A stretch of 64,000 bases of DNA. It comes from JAGVSR01 sp031413815 (GTDB taxonomy: Bacteria; Pseudomonadota; Alphaproteobacteria; Rhizobiales; Hyphomicrobiaceae). The position numbers were made by a program, and so were the translations under genes. Positions 42,225 to 51,029 of the stretch are shown here, in pieces (the stretch's first letter is position 1; each line of letters opens with the position of its first letter). Where the stretch lies: assembly GCA_031413815.1 (NCBI GenBank), contig JANOFU010000112.1, positions 1 to 64,000 of the forward strand. Direction: 5' to 3'. The notes beneath the pieces are model-generated. The model was not told where the DNA came from and made no database searches. It was given only the letters and a program-made list of their open reading frames with translations.

Positions 42225-44912
42225 ATGAACGATGAAACGACGGCCGCCCAAGAGTTAGATGGCTCTGACGGGGTCTTGTCAGAAGCGGACCTTGACGAAG
42301 CCCGGGCCTACCGGGAGCGGGCATTTTCTGAGGGATTTCTGGAGTCAAGCGGGCCGAGCGACCGCGATCTCATGGCGAGGGCCGACGTTGCCGCAATTCC
42401 GCCTGATCAAATTTCGCGCCTTTACTCTCAGCGATCCTATGACTTCATTATCGATCACGAAGTCAGCGGACGCGCGGGCTATGACAAGAAGTTCCGCAAG
42501 GCAATTTGGCCCGGCAAGGATTCGGGCATAACCATCGGTGTTGGTTACGATCTTGGCTATAATGAACCTGAAGACTTCGAAGCCGACTGGAAGGCCCTGC
42601 TGCCGCCCGAGACATTCTCCCGGCTCTTGCGCACATCGAAGAAGAAGCGCGGCGAGGCGAAGGCATGCCTCGATCAATTGGCGGGCATCGAGATTGACTG
42701 GCACGTGGCGGAAACCGTCTTCAAAACGGTCACCGTACCGAAGTTCTCCCGCCTCGTCATCGCAACGTTTCCGAACGCGCGGGAGCTTGATCCGCATGCC
42801 TTCGGTGCACTACTGTCGCTGGTCTACAATCGCGGTGGCAAGCTTACGGGGTCCAAGCGCACCCACATGCTCGCGATCCGCGATGCCATGGCGGCGAAGC
42901 GCTACAATGACGTCCCTCAGCAATTCTTACTGATGCGCCAGTTGTGGCCTGAATACAGAGGGTTGCGGATCCGACGCGCCGCTGAGGCAAAACTGTTCGA
43001 AGACGGCCTAGTGGAGATGAACTGTCTGCGGAATCCAGCGGCGATGTCCGCAGCTCAGACGACGCAGGGCGGTGTTTCAACAAGTCTGGAGTCGATCCAG
43101 TTGGGTGGGCAGGACACCGATGACGGCGAAGGCGATTGGGCAGGCCGCGAGGAGGACATCACGGAAGATATGGAAGCGGTCATACCATCGCTGCCATCTG
43201 ACGAACTTGAATCGGCCCCGGCAGGTTGGCGTGCCGTCGCATGGGTTTCCAACGACGACAACAGCACTGAGTACCGCCACATCCTGGCGACTGACCGCCA
43301 ACTCGCTGGCTGCTCGTTCACATTTACCAGCCGCGACCTCGAACTGCTCATCCGCTCCAACAGTTTCGAGCCTGGGCGGGACAACAAGCGCATCATTTTC
43401 GGATTACGCGGCGCTGTTCTTGAGGCGGATGTGACGGCGCCGGGTGATGGAGACATGCAGGTTGAACGTGCGGCGCTCCGGTTGAAAGACACGCGGCCGG
43501 ATCATAAAAATTTTCAGTGTGTGATCGGCGTTTATAATTTGGAGACGGGCAAGCTGTCGGGCTTCAAAGCCTCGACGGTTCCCAATCGCGCTGGCGTGTG
43601 GGACTATACGCAACCACCTCATAAGAGTGGCAACATGTTGCCAGCGGGCTGCTACCTTTACTCGGTGGGCACCCACAGAAAAACAACGCCGGGATGCCTG
43701 CGCGAGGCCGAGCCTTTTACAGTTCTGAGATCGAAGACGAACCTCGCTTACGACATCGGTGACGATTGGAATAAGTGCCTGCCGTGGGACAACATTCATC
43801 CCAGCTTTGTCGACAAGCGCGGTTCGGCCAGCTTTTCGTCGCTGGGCTGCCAAGTGGTCCGCGGCAGTTACAATAAAGCGACGGGTCAGTACACGCGGGA
43901 ATGGGCGCATTTCCGCCGCGCGATTGGCCTGTCTCCCAATGGCCGCGGCGATGATGGCAAAAAGTTCTCGTATGTGTTGCTGACGGGAATGGAGGCGGCG
44001 ATAGCCGCCCGCTTGCGCGATCAGGGCAAAGACACAGACTTCAACTCGGTTTTTGCAAGCCTCGTGCGCTTGCGACAAGGGTCACGCGGGGAACCGGTTC
44101 GCCGCCTCCAGACCGCACTTGGTCTGGCCTCCGATGGCATCCTTGCCGCGCCCACCAAAAAGGCCTTCGCAGACCATCAAAGAGCAAAAGGATTGGCGGC
44201 AGATGGCGTTTACGCGCCAGCCCACGACACGCTTCTAGGGCTGGCAGTCCTTGGCAGTGGTCCGGTTGCCGTCGCATTGGTTCAGACTGGTAAATTTACG
44301 GAAAGCATGGGGACCGGTTCTGCTCTGGGTCCGGCCGCGCATTTGGAATCCTTGTACGCTGAAATCGGCAGGCGCTCACAAATAGCAGCCATCAACCCAG
44401 GCCTCGCCGCGTTACCGGATCTGCCACACTACGAAAACATGACCACCGAAAGCCTTGCCGATGCTTTTGATATCGGCAAGCGCATCTTTGCCCGCCTCGA
44501 GCGTTCCGTTCATGAGCTGCTGTGCGGCGACGCGGCTGAGGATTCAGCTGATCGCCAAAATCTCCAAAAGACGCTCCTGGATGCTTCGAAGATCAGCGAT
44601 GAGGCTGTGATCAAATCGCTCGCGGATTTTATCTCGTCCAGTCTAGTGATTATGGGTCCGATTGCCATGATCGTGGCCAAAATTATCGTCGAAAAGGTGT
44701 TGGGCCCGACCCTCGCCGATGCCCGCAACAAAGCGATCCCTTTGATCGGTTGCGCTTGTAACACGTGGGCCAAGATCCTGAATGACCGGCATGGAGATCA
44801 GGCCACCCAAAGGATCAGCTTGGTCCAAGCCCTGACGTCGCAAACAGCTGCAGAGCCAGCAGTCACGGTCATGGCCGGAACAACGACTGCGGCGAGCGAG
44901 GTCTCAACATGA
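42225..44912 (+). CDS. multidomain peptidoglycan-targeting protein (lysozyme-like, PG-binding)
   Basis: An 895-residue protein with no signal peptide. After an acidic N-terminus, residues 65-265 resemble T4-type lysozymes: E79 (IIDHEVSG), D99 and T103 (GKDSGITIGVGYDLGY) sit like the catalytic Glu-Asp-Thr triad. The middle (about 330-610) is unfamiliar, but CVIGVYNLETGKLSGFKAS and IHPSFVDKRGSASFSSLGCQ resemble the His...Ser-x-Gly-Cys pattern of L,D-transpeptidase-like folds. Residues 612-672 form a PG_binding_1 domain (RLRQGSRGEPVRRLQTAL). A hydrophobic stretch (about 803-835; SSLVIMGPIAMIVAKIIVEKV) near the C-terminus could cross or insert into the membrane. It overlaps the protease gene by ATGA and probably forms one operon with it. 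Likely cell-wall effector of a conflict system; the transpeptidase-like assignment is tentative. Confidence 0.75.
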   Translation: MNDETTAAQELDGSDGVLSEADLDEARAYRERAFSEGFLESSGPSDRDLMARADVAAIPPDQISRLYSQRSYDFIIDHEVSGRAGYDKKFRKAIWPGKDSGITIGVGYDLGYNEPEDFEADWKALLPPETFSRLLRTSKKKRGEAKACLDQLAGIEIDWHVAETVFKTVTVPKFSRLVIATFPNARELDPHAFGALLSLVYNRGGKLTGSKRTHMLAIRDAMAAKRYNDVPQQFLLMRQLWPEYRGLRIRRAAEAKLFEDGLVEMNCLRNPAAMSAAQTTQGGVSTSLESIQLGGQDTDDGEGDWAGREEDITEDMEAVIPSLPSDELESAPAGWRAVAWVSNDDNSTEYRHILATDRQLAGCSFTFTSRDLELLIRSNSFEPGRDNKRIIFGLRGAVLEADVTAPGDGDMQVERAALRLKDTRPDHKNFQCVIGVYNLETGKLSGFKASTVPNRAGVWDYTQPPHKSGNMLPAGCYLYSVGTHRKTTPGCLREAEPFTVLRSKTNLAYDIGDDWNKCLPWDNIHPSFVDKRGSASFSSLGCQVVRGSYNKATGQYTREWAHFRRAIGLSPNGRGDDGKKFSYVLLTGMEAAIAARLRDQGKDTDFNSVFASLVRLRQGSRGEPVRRLQTALGLASDGILAAPTKKAFADHQRAKGLAADGVYAPAHDTLLGLAVLGSGPVAVALVQTGKFTESMGTGSALGPAAHLESLYAEIGRRSQIAAINPGLAALPDLPHYENMTTESLADAFDIGKRIFARLERSVHELLCGDAAEDSADRQNLQKTLLDASKISDEAVIKSLADFISSSLVIMGPIAMIVAKIIVEKVLGPTLADARNKAIPLIGCACNTWAKILNDRHGDQATQRISLVQALTSQTAAEPAVTVMAGTTTAASEVST

Positions 44913-46864
44913 CCACTGACGAGTTGATCGTCCAGATCAGTCACGCCTCGCATGCCGGCGATTGGGCTGGTGTGCAGCAATACCTAGGTCAGCTCAAGAA
45001 AGTTATGGCCGAACAGGGGCGGCCCATCAATTCGCCGAACGCGTACCGGCTGGTTGAGGCGTTAAGCGATTGCGCGCCGCTGATGCGGCAGGGGCCCGAC
45101 CCCTACGCGCTGGTCAGAAAGATCACAGCCCATGCTGCGACGACGCCGCCCAACATTGCTGAGATGCGCTCGTCGTGGGACTTGCTCTATGCAATGCTGG
45201 CGGATCATGAAGTGCGGCTGGCAAGTCCCGATGTCCGGACTGTCTTAGAAACCTTCCGGAATGTCCGGTCCTTCGATCTCGTGACCAGGCTTGCCGATCG
45301 GGCCCTGATGCGTGACGCGGGGGACGCGCGTGTGCGCAACGTCTACGCGCAATCGCTGATCGAAACGGGACAGACCTTTGCCGCTATCCCGATGCTGGAA
45401 TCCGTAAAAGCCCTCCCCAATGTTGCCAAAAGGGACATCGACGAGACGCATGGCCTGCTCGGGCGTGCGAACAAGCAGATCTACATAGACAACGTCAAGT
45501 CGCCGAGTACGCCTCTCGCCACGCGCCTTCAATTCAAGCCTTATCTCGAACGCGCCATCACAGAGTACGCAGCTGTCTACGACCCGTCACGGCCCGCTGA
45601 AAACTACTGGCAAGGGGCCCAGGTCGCCGCACTTCTGGCTCTCGCCGCTGAAGATGGATTTGCGAACATCAAGAACCCGACGGGGCTTTCAACCGAGACC
45701 CTGTCGCGAAAGATCATTGACGCGCTCGCGCCGTCCGCTGAGAACAATCCGGACGCCTGGGTCAGCAATACAGTGGGTCAGTGCTATCTGGCGCTGAAGG
45801 ACTACGAGAATGCCGCCAAGTACTACGGCATTTTCGCACGCCACAGGCCTATGCAGGACTTTGTGCTCATGGGAACCGTCCGGCAGCTTGAGCAAATTTG
45901 GCGGATCAAGCCGGATACACCGGGCGCGGGAAGTTTATTGGCGATCCTCAAGGCCGAGCAGGTCCACCAGGTCGAAGGCGCGTTTACGCTGCCGAGCCGG
46001 CAGCTTGGAACACTGCGCGAACTCGCGGGGTCGCCCCACACCGAGAGTATGGTCGAAGATGGCGACTTTTTGAAATTGAAAGAGTTAAGGGATGCTGTGC
46101 AGCGCGCAGGTGGTGTGGTCGCCGTCAAAAGCCCGATGGGCGATACGATGGGAACCGGGTTCCTGTTCAAGGGCAAAGATCTGAGCGACCGGCTCGATAA
46201 CGCCGTTTATCTTATGACCAATGCTCACGTTATGACGGAGAAAAACAAGGAGGGGGCTGAGCCCGGAACACTTGATCCCCAGACGGTCCGCCTTAAGCTC
46301 GAAGCGCTCGATTTGGAATTGTCGTGCGAGCCCGTTACCAGTTGGCAATCGCCCATCGTCAAGCATGACACCTCGATCGTGAAAATCACGTCGTCAATTG
46401 GTGATGCGGCCACCTTACCTTTTGCGAAAGAAACCCTTCCACTCGACATCGAAGATCCAGCGTTGGCACGAACCGGCACACGCGTGAGCATTATCGGGCA
46501 TCCGAAGGGTGGTGATTTGTCCCTGTCGATTGTGAAGTCACTGTCGGGCGCGAAAGGTCTGTTGGTTGATATGGGGCCGCGCAAGCCCGACGAGGCCGAT
46601 CCCGTTTATCTGCACTACCGCGCACCGACCGAAAGGGGAAATTCCGGCAGTCCGGTATTCGAGGCAGGCGGCTGGAACGTGATTGGGCTTCACCACATGG
46701 GCTTCGATCAATTTGAGGGCCGGCACAAGCTGAATGGCAAGACCGGCATGCATCACGCCAATGAAGGCATTTGCATCAAGTCGATCCGCCGCGCTGTCGA
46801 CAAAGACTTGGCTCCGCAGAAGGCGCAGACGGGGAAGTGGGGCTTGATGAAGAAAGCGACGTGA
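44909..46864 (+). CDS. helical-repeat/trypsin-like serine protease
   Basis: A 651-residue cytoplasmic protein in two halves. Residues 1-370 are all-helical, TPR-like (RVRNVYAQSLIETGQTFAAIPMLES, NTVGQCYLALKDYENAAKYYGIF), close in feel to the TRAF-binding/TPR-S type domains known from nucleotide-linked conflict systems. Residues 395-625 are a trypsin-like protease: GTGFLF at the first strand, H440 (MTNAHVMTE), D487 (VKHDTSIVKI) and S579 (RGNSGSPVF), with GHPKGGD before the Ser. No signal peptide or PDZ domain is visible, unlike DegP. It is translationally coupled to the lysozyme-like gene and 55 bases upstream of the TIR-like gene. Likely role: sensing followed by proteolytic activation of a partner; inferred from context. 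Confidence 0.8.
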   Translation: MTTDELIVQISHASHAGDWAGVQQYLGQLKKVMAEQGRPINSPNAYRLVEALSDCAPLMRQGPDPYALVRKITAHAATTPPNIAEMRSSWDLLYAMLADHEVRLASPDVRTVLETFRNVRSFDLVTRLADRALMRDAGDARVRNVYAQSLIETGQTFAAIPMLESVKALPNVAKRDIDETHGLLGRANKQIYIDNVKSPSTPLATRLQFKPYLERAITEYAAVYDPSRPAENYWQGAQVAALLALAAEDGFANIKNPTGLSTETLSRKIIDALAPSAENNPDAWVSNTVGQCYLALKDYENAAKYYGIFARHRPMQDFVLMGTVRQLEQIWRIKPDTPGAGSLLAILKAEQVHQVEGAFTLPSRQLGTLRELAGSPHTESMVEDGDFLKLKELRDAVQRAGGVVAVKSPMGDTMGTGFLFKGKDLSDRLDNAVYLMTNAHVMTEKNKEGAEPGTLDPQTVRLKLEALDLELSCEPVTSWQSPIVKHDTSIVKITSSIGDAATLPFAKETLPLDIEDPALARTGTRVSIIGHPKGGDLSLSIVKSLSGAKGLLVDMGPRKPDEADPVYLHYRAPTERGNSGSPVFEAGGWNVIGLHHMGFDQFEGRHKLNGKTGMHHANEGICIKSIRRAVDKDLAPQKAQTGKWGLMKKAT

Positions 46865-46919
46865 CGGTAAGGTCCATGACGCCCCTCACAGCCTTGCAAT
46901 AGACTCGCGGAGATCCCCT

Positions 46920-47429
46920 TTGCTCATCAATGTCTTTGTCAGCGTGGGACGCGTTTTATCTCCGCAACAGGAAACGTTCCTTGCCCTGGTGCAAGACAAA
47001 CTTAAGCGCGAAGGATTTCGCCACCGCACCGTGGGGCGCACGGACAATAGCCGTCAGCCATTGCTTCTGGTTGATCGTCTCATGGACAAGTGTGCTGCTG
47101 CGGTCGTCATCGCCTGCGAGCGCATTGTCATCGAAAAGGGTTTGGAGCGGCGCAGCAGCGAACATCAGGACACCATATCCCACCAGGGTTTACCGACACC
47201 GTGGAATCAGATCGAAGCGGCGTTTGCCTACGCTAAGCGCCTACCCGTGCTCGTCATCAAAGAGGAGGGTGTCAGAGGCGAGGGACTACTTGAACCGGGA
47301 TATGACTGGTACGTGCACTCGACGCCTTTGACGGCGGATTTCCTCGTGTCGGACCGGTTTCTAGGGATATTTGACGAATGGCAGTTGGACGCCAAACGCC
47401 GTGCCGGGTGGTTCAAGTGCCGGGGGTAA
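46920..47429 (+). CDS. small TIR-like protein
   Basis: A 169-residue protein with an alpha/beta fold of TIR/nucleotide-binding type: strand 1 INVFVSVGRVLSP, a following helix (QQETFLALVQDKLKREGF), strand AAVVIACERIV and helix-strand PTPWNQIEAAFAYAKRLPVLVI, where E99 occupies the place of the catalytic Glu of TIR NADases; KEEGV and GYDWYVH follow. Such small TIR-like proteins occur in bacterial conflict islands, where they cleave or sense NAD-type nucleotides. Activity cannot be judged from sequence. The TTG start 46920 has GGAG nearby; the protein begins right at strand 1. It is the last gene of the 42.2-47.4 kb cluster. Confidence 0.7.
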   Translation: MLINVFVSVGRVLSPQQETFLALVQDKLKREGFRHRTVGRTDNSRQPLLLVDRLMDKCAAAVVIACERIVIEKGLERRSSEHQDTISHQGLPTPWNQIEAAFAYAKRLPVLVIKEEGVRGEGLLEPGYDWYVHSTPLTADFLVSDRFLGIFDEWQLDAKRRAGWFKCRG

Positions 47430-47472
47430 GCCGGAGTTATGCGCGATCAATGGTTGCGTGCCACTTTTCCAG

Positions 47473-48129
47473 TTACGCCACGTCGCTCAATCCCAACGCT
47501 AGCTGCACGGGTTTAAACGAGCGGCGGTGAATGGGGCAGACGCCGAGGCGGGCGAGCGCATCTTTATGTTCGGGTGTGCCGTAGCCTTTGTGGCGGGCGA
47601 AGCCGTAGCCGGGGTACTCGCGCTCCATGGCGATCATCAACCGGTCGCGTGTCACTTTGGCGACGATCGACGCCGCCGCAATCGATAGGCACTTAGCATC
47701 GCCCTTGACGATGGTGCGCGTTTCGCAACCGAGCTGCGGCGCTTTGTTGCCGTCGATCAGTGTCAGGGCCGGCTTGACGCTGAGCCCTGATACGGCCTCA
47801 GCCATGGCCCACAGGGTGGCTGCGAGAATGTTGTCGCGGTCGATGCGTTCAACATCGGCAATGCCGGTGGCCCAGGCTGCCGCACTCTCGACAATACGCC
47901 GGTAGAGGACATCGCGCGCATCTTCGTCGAGCGCTTTAGAATCATCGATGCCCGGCGGAATATTTGCCGGATCGAGGATCACAGCCGCAGCGATAACCGG
48001 CCCAGCCCAGGGTCCGCGCCCCGCTTCATCGACCCCGGCAACGGGGCCACGGCCGAGCTCGATCTCGACGCTTTCGAGGTCGAATGTCGGGCTGAAGCGC
48101 GAATCGGTGATTCTCATGGCGCTGAGCAT
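47473..48129 (-). CDS. rnhB: ribonuclease HII
   Basis: Cleaves the RNA strand of RNA-DNA hybrids and single ribonucleotides embedded in DNA. The 218-residue product has VAGVDEAGRGPWAGPV with the DEAGRG active-site motif, DSKAL, SIAAASIVAKVTRDR with the catalytic Asp, and HKGYGTPEH, all RNase HII signatures. Start is ATG 48129 (MLSAMRITDSRF) or 48117; a TTG at 48153 is less likely. It converges on the TIR-like gene, 43 bases away, and marks the return to housekeeping genes. Confidence 0.95.
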   Translation of the reverse strand: MLSAMRITDSRFSPTFDLESVEIELGRGPVAGVDEAGRGPWAGPVIAAAVILDPANIPPGIDDSKALDEDARDVLYRRIVESAAAWATGIADVERIDRDNILAATLWAMAEAVSGLSVKPALTLIDGNKAPQLGCETRTIVKGDAKCLSIAAASIVAKVTRDRLMIAMEREYPGYGFARHKGYGTPEHKDALARLGVCPIHRRSFKPVQLALGLSDVA

Positions 48130-48163
48130 CGGGCGTGAGGGGAAAAGAGTCAAAAATAGTCTT

Positions 48164-48191
48164 CCCTCTCCCCGTCCTTACGGGGAGAGGG
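48164..48191. repeat. REP-like palindrome between rnhB and the ABC-F gene
   Basis: CCCTCTCCCCGT-CCTTA-CGGGGAGAGGG forms a near-perfect hairpin. It shares the CCCTCTCCC/GGGAGAGGG core with the element at 29.7 kb, so both are copies of the same dispersed repeat. It lies between divergent promoters. Confidence 0.75.
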
Positions 48192-48243
48192 GGACATCGT
48201 CACCTCGTGACAGCCAGCCCGGCACGGGCTATCCCCTGGCCCT

Positions 48244-50157
48244 ATGCTGCACATCAACGACCTCACGTTCCGCATCGAAGGCAAGCCAATCTTCGAACAC
48301 GCCACAGCCGGGATTCCGACGGGCCACAAGGTGGGTCTCGTAGGCCGCAACGGCGCGGGCAAATCGACCTTGCTGCGGCTCATTACGGGAGAGTTGCATC
48401 CCGATGATGGATCGATCACCACGCCGCGCGGCGCACGCATCGGTCATGTGGCGCAGGAAGCGCCCGGTGGGTCAGATACGCTTATTGAATGGGTACTGGC
48501 CGCCGACACCGAACGGGGGCAGCTTTTGGCCGAAGCCGAGACGGCGACGGATCCAAATCGTATTGGCGAAATCCAAATCCGGCTGATAGACATCGACGCG
48601 CATGCCGCACCTGCCCGCGCGGCGAGTATTCTGGCCGGTCTCGGGTTTGACGAGCAGGCGCAGGGGCGCGCGTGCGCGGAATTCTCCGGCGGCTGGCGCA
48701 TGCGCGTGGCGCTTGCGTCGGTTCTTTTCCTCCAACCAGAAATTCTGCTGCTCGACGAGCCGACCAACTATCTCGACCTTGAAGGCACGCTGTGGCTTGA
48801 GACCTATCTGCGGGCCTACCCTCACACCGTGGTGATTGTCAGCCATGACCGCGATCTGCTGAACCGCGTGCCAGGTGCCATTGTGCATTTGGAGCGCGGC
48901 AAGCTGACGTTCTACTCGGGCGGCTACGACGACTTCGAGGAAACGCGCCGCGAAAAGCAGCGCTTGGAACTGAAGCTCAAGAAAAAGCAGGATGACGATC
49001 GCCGCCGCATCCAGGCGTTTATCGATCGCTTCAAGGCCAAGGCGACAAAGGCCAAGCAAGCACAAAGCCGGGTGAAGGCGCTGGCCAAGATGCAGCCCAT
49101 TGCGGCACAAGCCGAAGACCGCGTTACGCCGTTTCTGCTGCCCAATCCTGAGAAAATGCTGGCCAGTCCGCTGCTGCGGCTGGAGGAGGCGACGGCCGGA
49201 TACTCGCCGGACGCCGTTATTCTGCGCAATCTTAATCTCCGTCTCGACCAGGACGACCGCATCGCGCTGCTCGGCCAAAACGGCAATGGCAAATCGACAT
49301 TTGCCAAGCTGCTCGCTGGCCGTCTCGCGCCGCTGACGGGCAAGGTGTACGGCGCCAATCGCGTCACGGTCGGATACTTTGCCCAGCATCAGCTCGACGA
49401 TCTCAATCCGCTGTCAACGCCCTACGACTACATGGTCAAGATGCTCCCCGAGGCGACGGAAGCGCAAAAGCGCACCAAACTCGGCACGTTTGGGTTCAGT
49501 GCGGATAAGGCCGATACCAAATGCGGCAAGCTCTCCGGCGGCGAGAAGGCCCGGTTGCTGCTGGCGCTGACAGCATTCCATGGTCCGCACCTTCTGATCC
49601 TCGATGAGCCGACCAACCATTTGGATATCGACAGCCGCGAAGCCCTCATCCATGCGCTGGCCGAATACGAAGGCGCAGTGATCCTCATCAGCCATGACCG
49701 GCATTTGGTCGAAGCAACCGCCGACCGGCTTTGGATTGTGCGCGGCGGCACGGTTTCGAACTACGATGGCGACATGGAGAGTTACCGCGCCGAGCTGCTG
49801 TCGGATCGCTCGTCGCCGGGGCGCGGGGCGAACGGATCCAGCGCTGCATCGGGCGAAGCACGCGTCGACCGGGCCGCACAGCGCAAAGCGACGGCGGAAC
49901 GGCGCGCTGCGTTGGCGCCGCTGAAAAAGGCGGTTCAATCCGCGGAGAAAACGGTCGAGCGGTTGACGGCAGAGCTCGCGAAGTTCGACGCGGTGCTTGC
50001 TGATCCCGCTCTCTATGCTGATCCGCAGAAGGCGCAGAAGATGACGCTGGAGCGCGGTTTGATGGCCAAGAAACTTGGCGACGCGGAAAACGCTTGGATG
50101 ACGGTCGCAGCGGACTTCGAGCAAGCTGAAGGAGAGGTGTCGGACCTAGGTCCGTGA
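48244..50157 (+). CDS. ABC-F family ATPase (Uup/YheS-like)
   Basis: Soluble tandem-ABC protein of 637 residues that acts on ribosomes, not in transport. Two ATPase cassettes: Walker A GRNGAGKST with signature SGGWRMRVALA and Walker B LLLDEPTNYLD; then GQNGNGKST, SGGEKARLLLA and LILDEPTNHLD. The linker (about 235-300) is the charged helical hairpin (KLKKKQDDDRRRIQAFIDRF) that reaches the P/E-site tRNA in characterised ABC-F proteins, and a C-terminal coiled coil (about 550-630) points to the Uup subfamily. ATG 48244 (MLHINDLTFRIEG). It is monocistronic after the REP-like hairpin. Confidence 0.93.
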   Translation: MLHINDLTFRIEGKPIFEHATAGIPTGHKVGLVGRNGAGKSTLLRLITGELHPDDGSITTPRGARIGHVAQEAPGGSDTLIEWVLAADTERGQLLAEAETATDPNRIGEIQIRLIDIDAHAAPARAASILAGLGFDEQAQGRACAEFSGGWRMRVALASVLFLQPEILLLDEPTNYLDLEGTLWLETYLRAYPHTVVIVSHDRDLLNRVPGAIVHLERGKLTFYSGGYDDFEETRREKQRLELKLKKKQDDDRRRIQAFIDRFKAKATKAKQAQSRVKALAKMQPIAAQAEDRVTPFLLPNPEKMLASPLLRLEEATAGYSPDAVILRNLNLRLDQDDRIALLGQNGNGKSTFAKLLAGRLAPLTGKVYGANRVTVGYFAQHQLDDLNPLSTPYDYMVKMLPEATEAQKRTKLGTFGFSADKADTKCGKLSGGEKARLLLALTAFHGPHLLILDEPTNHLDIDSREALIHALAEYEGAVILISHDRHLVEATADRLWIVRGGTVSNYDGDMESYRAELLSDRSSPGRGANGSSAASGEARVDRAAQRKATAERRAALAPLKKAVQSAEKTVERLTAELAKFDAVLADPALYADPQKAQKMTLERGLMAKKLGDAENAWMTVAADFEQAEGEVSDLGP

Positions 50158-50454
50158 TGCGCAAAAACCGCGCAGACTGGAATTCAACGCTGCCAGCCGT
50201 GCACAGAGTTCAAATGCAGTGTCGTGCGAACTAGACCGCTGAATTTGCTCGCAAAGAGCGTAAATGCGCTCTCACGGAGAGACACCAACTCTGATTATGC
50301 GAATAACCTTCATCTGTTTGTCATGTATGAAATTGAAGCACGGGAGTCAGCCGATCCGGCGCAGCGGGGTGCGACGGTCGGGGGGTGTGAGGGCCCCTCG
50401 ATAAGATGGGTTGTCTCCCGTGCACTCTTGATCGTTCCGCGAAGAGCGCGACGC
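50158..50454. other. non-coding gap after the ABC-F gene
   Basis: A plus-strand frame (50224-50481, 85 codons) has no ribosome site or recognisable sequence and runs into the HTH gene, so I reject it. A small hairpin AGAGCG-TAAATG-CGCTCT (near 50255-50275) is present without a T-run. Nothing else is evident. Confidence 0.5.
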
Positions 50455-50838
50455 CTATTGGTGATCGGTGTCGGGCACTAGGCTGACCTCAAGGCGGACC
50501 CGGTCGCAGGCGACCTTCGGGATCTTGCCACGGCCCTTAGCCTTCAGCAGCACCACAATCCCGAGTTCAGACAACCGCGCTAGCGTTCGCGTTAGGCTCG
50601 CCTTCGGGCGGCCAGAAATGCGCGACAGCTCGGCGAGCGTCTTAGGTTCGGCCGTCTTAATGAGACGCAACAGCTTGAGGTTGCGGTCAGATAACAGCCG
50701 CATCAGCTTTTCCGGGCGCGGTCCGCGCAGAGTGGTGGTTGCGGGGCCTGCCGGTTTGGCACCAGGCGCTGTGCCGTTTCCTGGAGTGTCTAGAGCGGGT
50801 TGTGCGAACTGAAAGTGAAGAACCTTACCTTCATCCAT
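50455..50838 (-). CDS. winged-HTH transcriptional regulator
   Basis: Probable DNA-binding protein of 127 residues. The C-terminal half (about 45-115) is a winged helix-turn-helix of MarR/ArsR-like type: LLSDRNLKLLRLIKTAEPKTLAELSRISGRPKASLTRTLARLSELGIVVLLK. The first 40 residues are Pro/Ala-rich linker. The start ATG 50838 (MDEGKVLHFQF) is preferred because the preceding 36 codons are Arg/Pro-rich and unlike a protein domain. It resembles the HVO_A0114-type regulators. No operon partner on its strand; target unknown. Confidence 0.75.
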   Translation of the reverse strand: MDEGKVLHFQFAQPALDTPGNGTAPGAKPAGPATTTLRGPRPEKLMRLLSDRNLKLLRLIKTAEPKTLAELSRISGRPKASLTRTLARLSELGIVVLLKAKGRGKIPKVACDRVRLEVSLVPDTDHQ

Positions 50839-51029
50839 GGGACATCCATCATGACCGATGGGCACCGGGTGACGCCGGCGAACCGGGTCAACCTTGCGGC
50901 GCCGACGTTTCTGTAGCGCGGGATAGCGCCTATCTGAGAAGGTCAACGCGCGGGGCGGCCGGAAGGATCACCGGACACGCAACAATATCACGATTGTGAT
51001 CGGGGACAGGGTGAGGGGGCGGGTGCTGC
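50839..51029. other. region upstream of the HTH gene
   Basis: Presumably the promoter region of the HTH gene (leftward). No gene is supported, and the next 120 bases are the REP-like element annotated at 51030-51147. Confidence 0.4.

Noticed and set aside
50224..50481. 85-codon plus-strand frame after the ABC-F gene
   Set aside because: No ribosome site or domain, and it overlaps the end of the HTH gene antisense.
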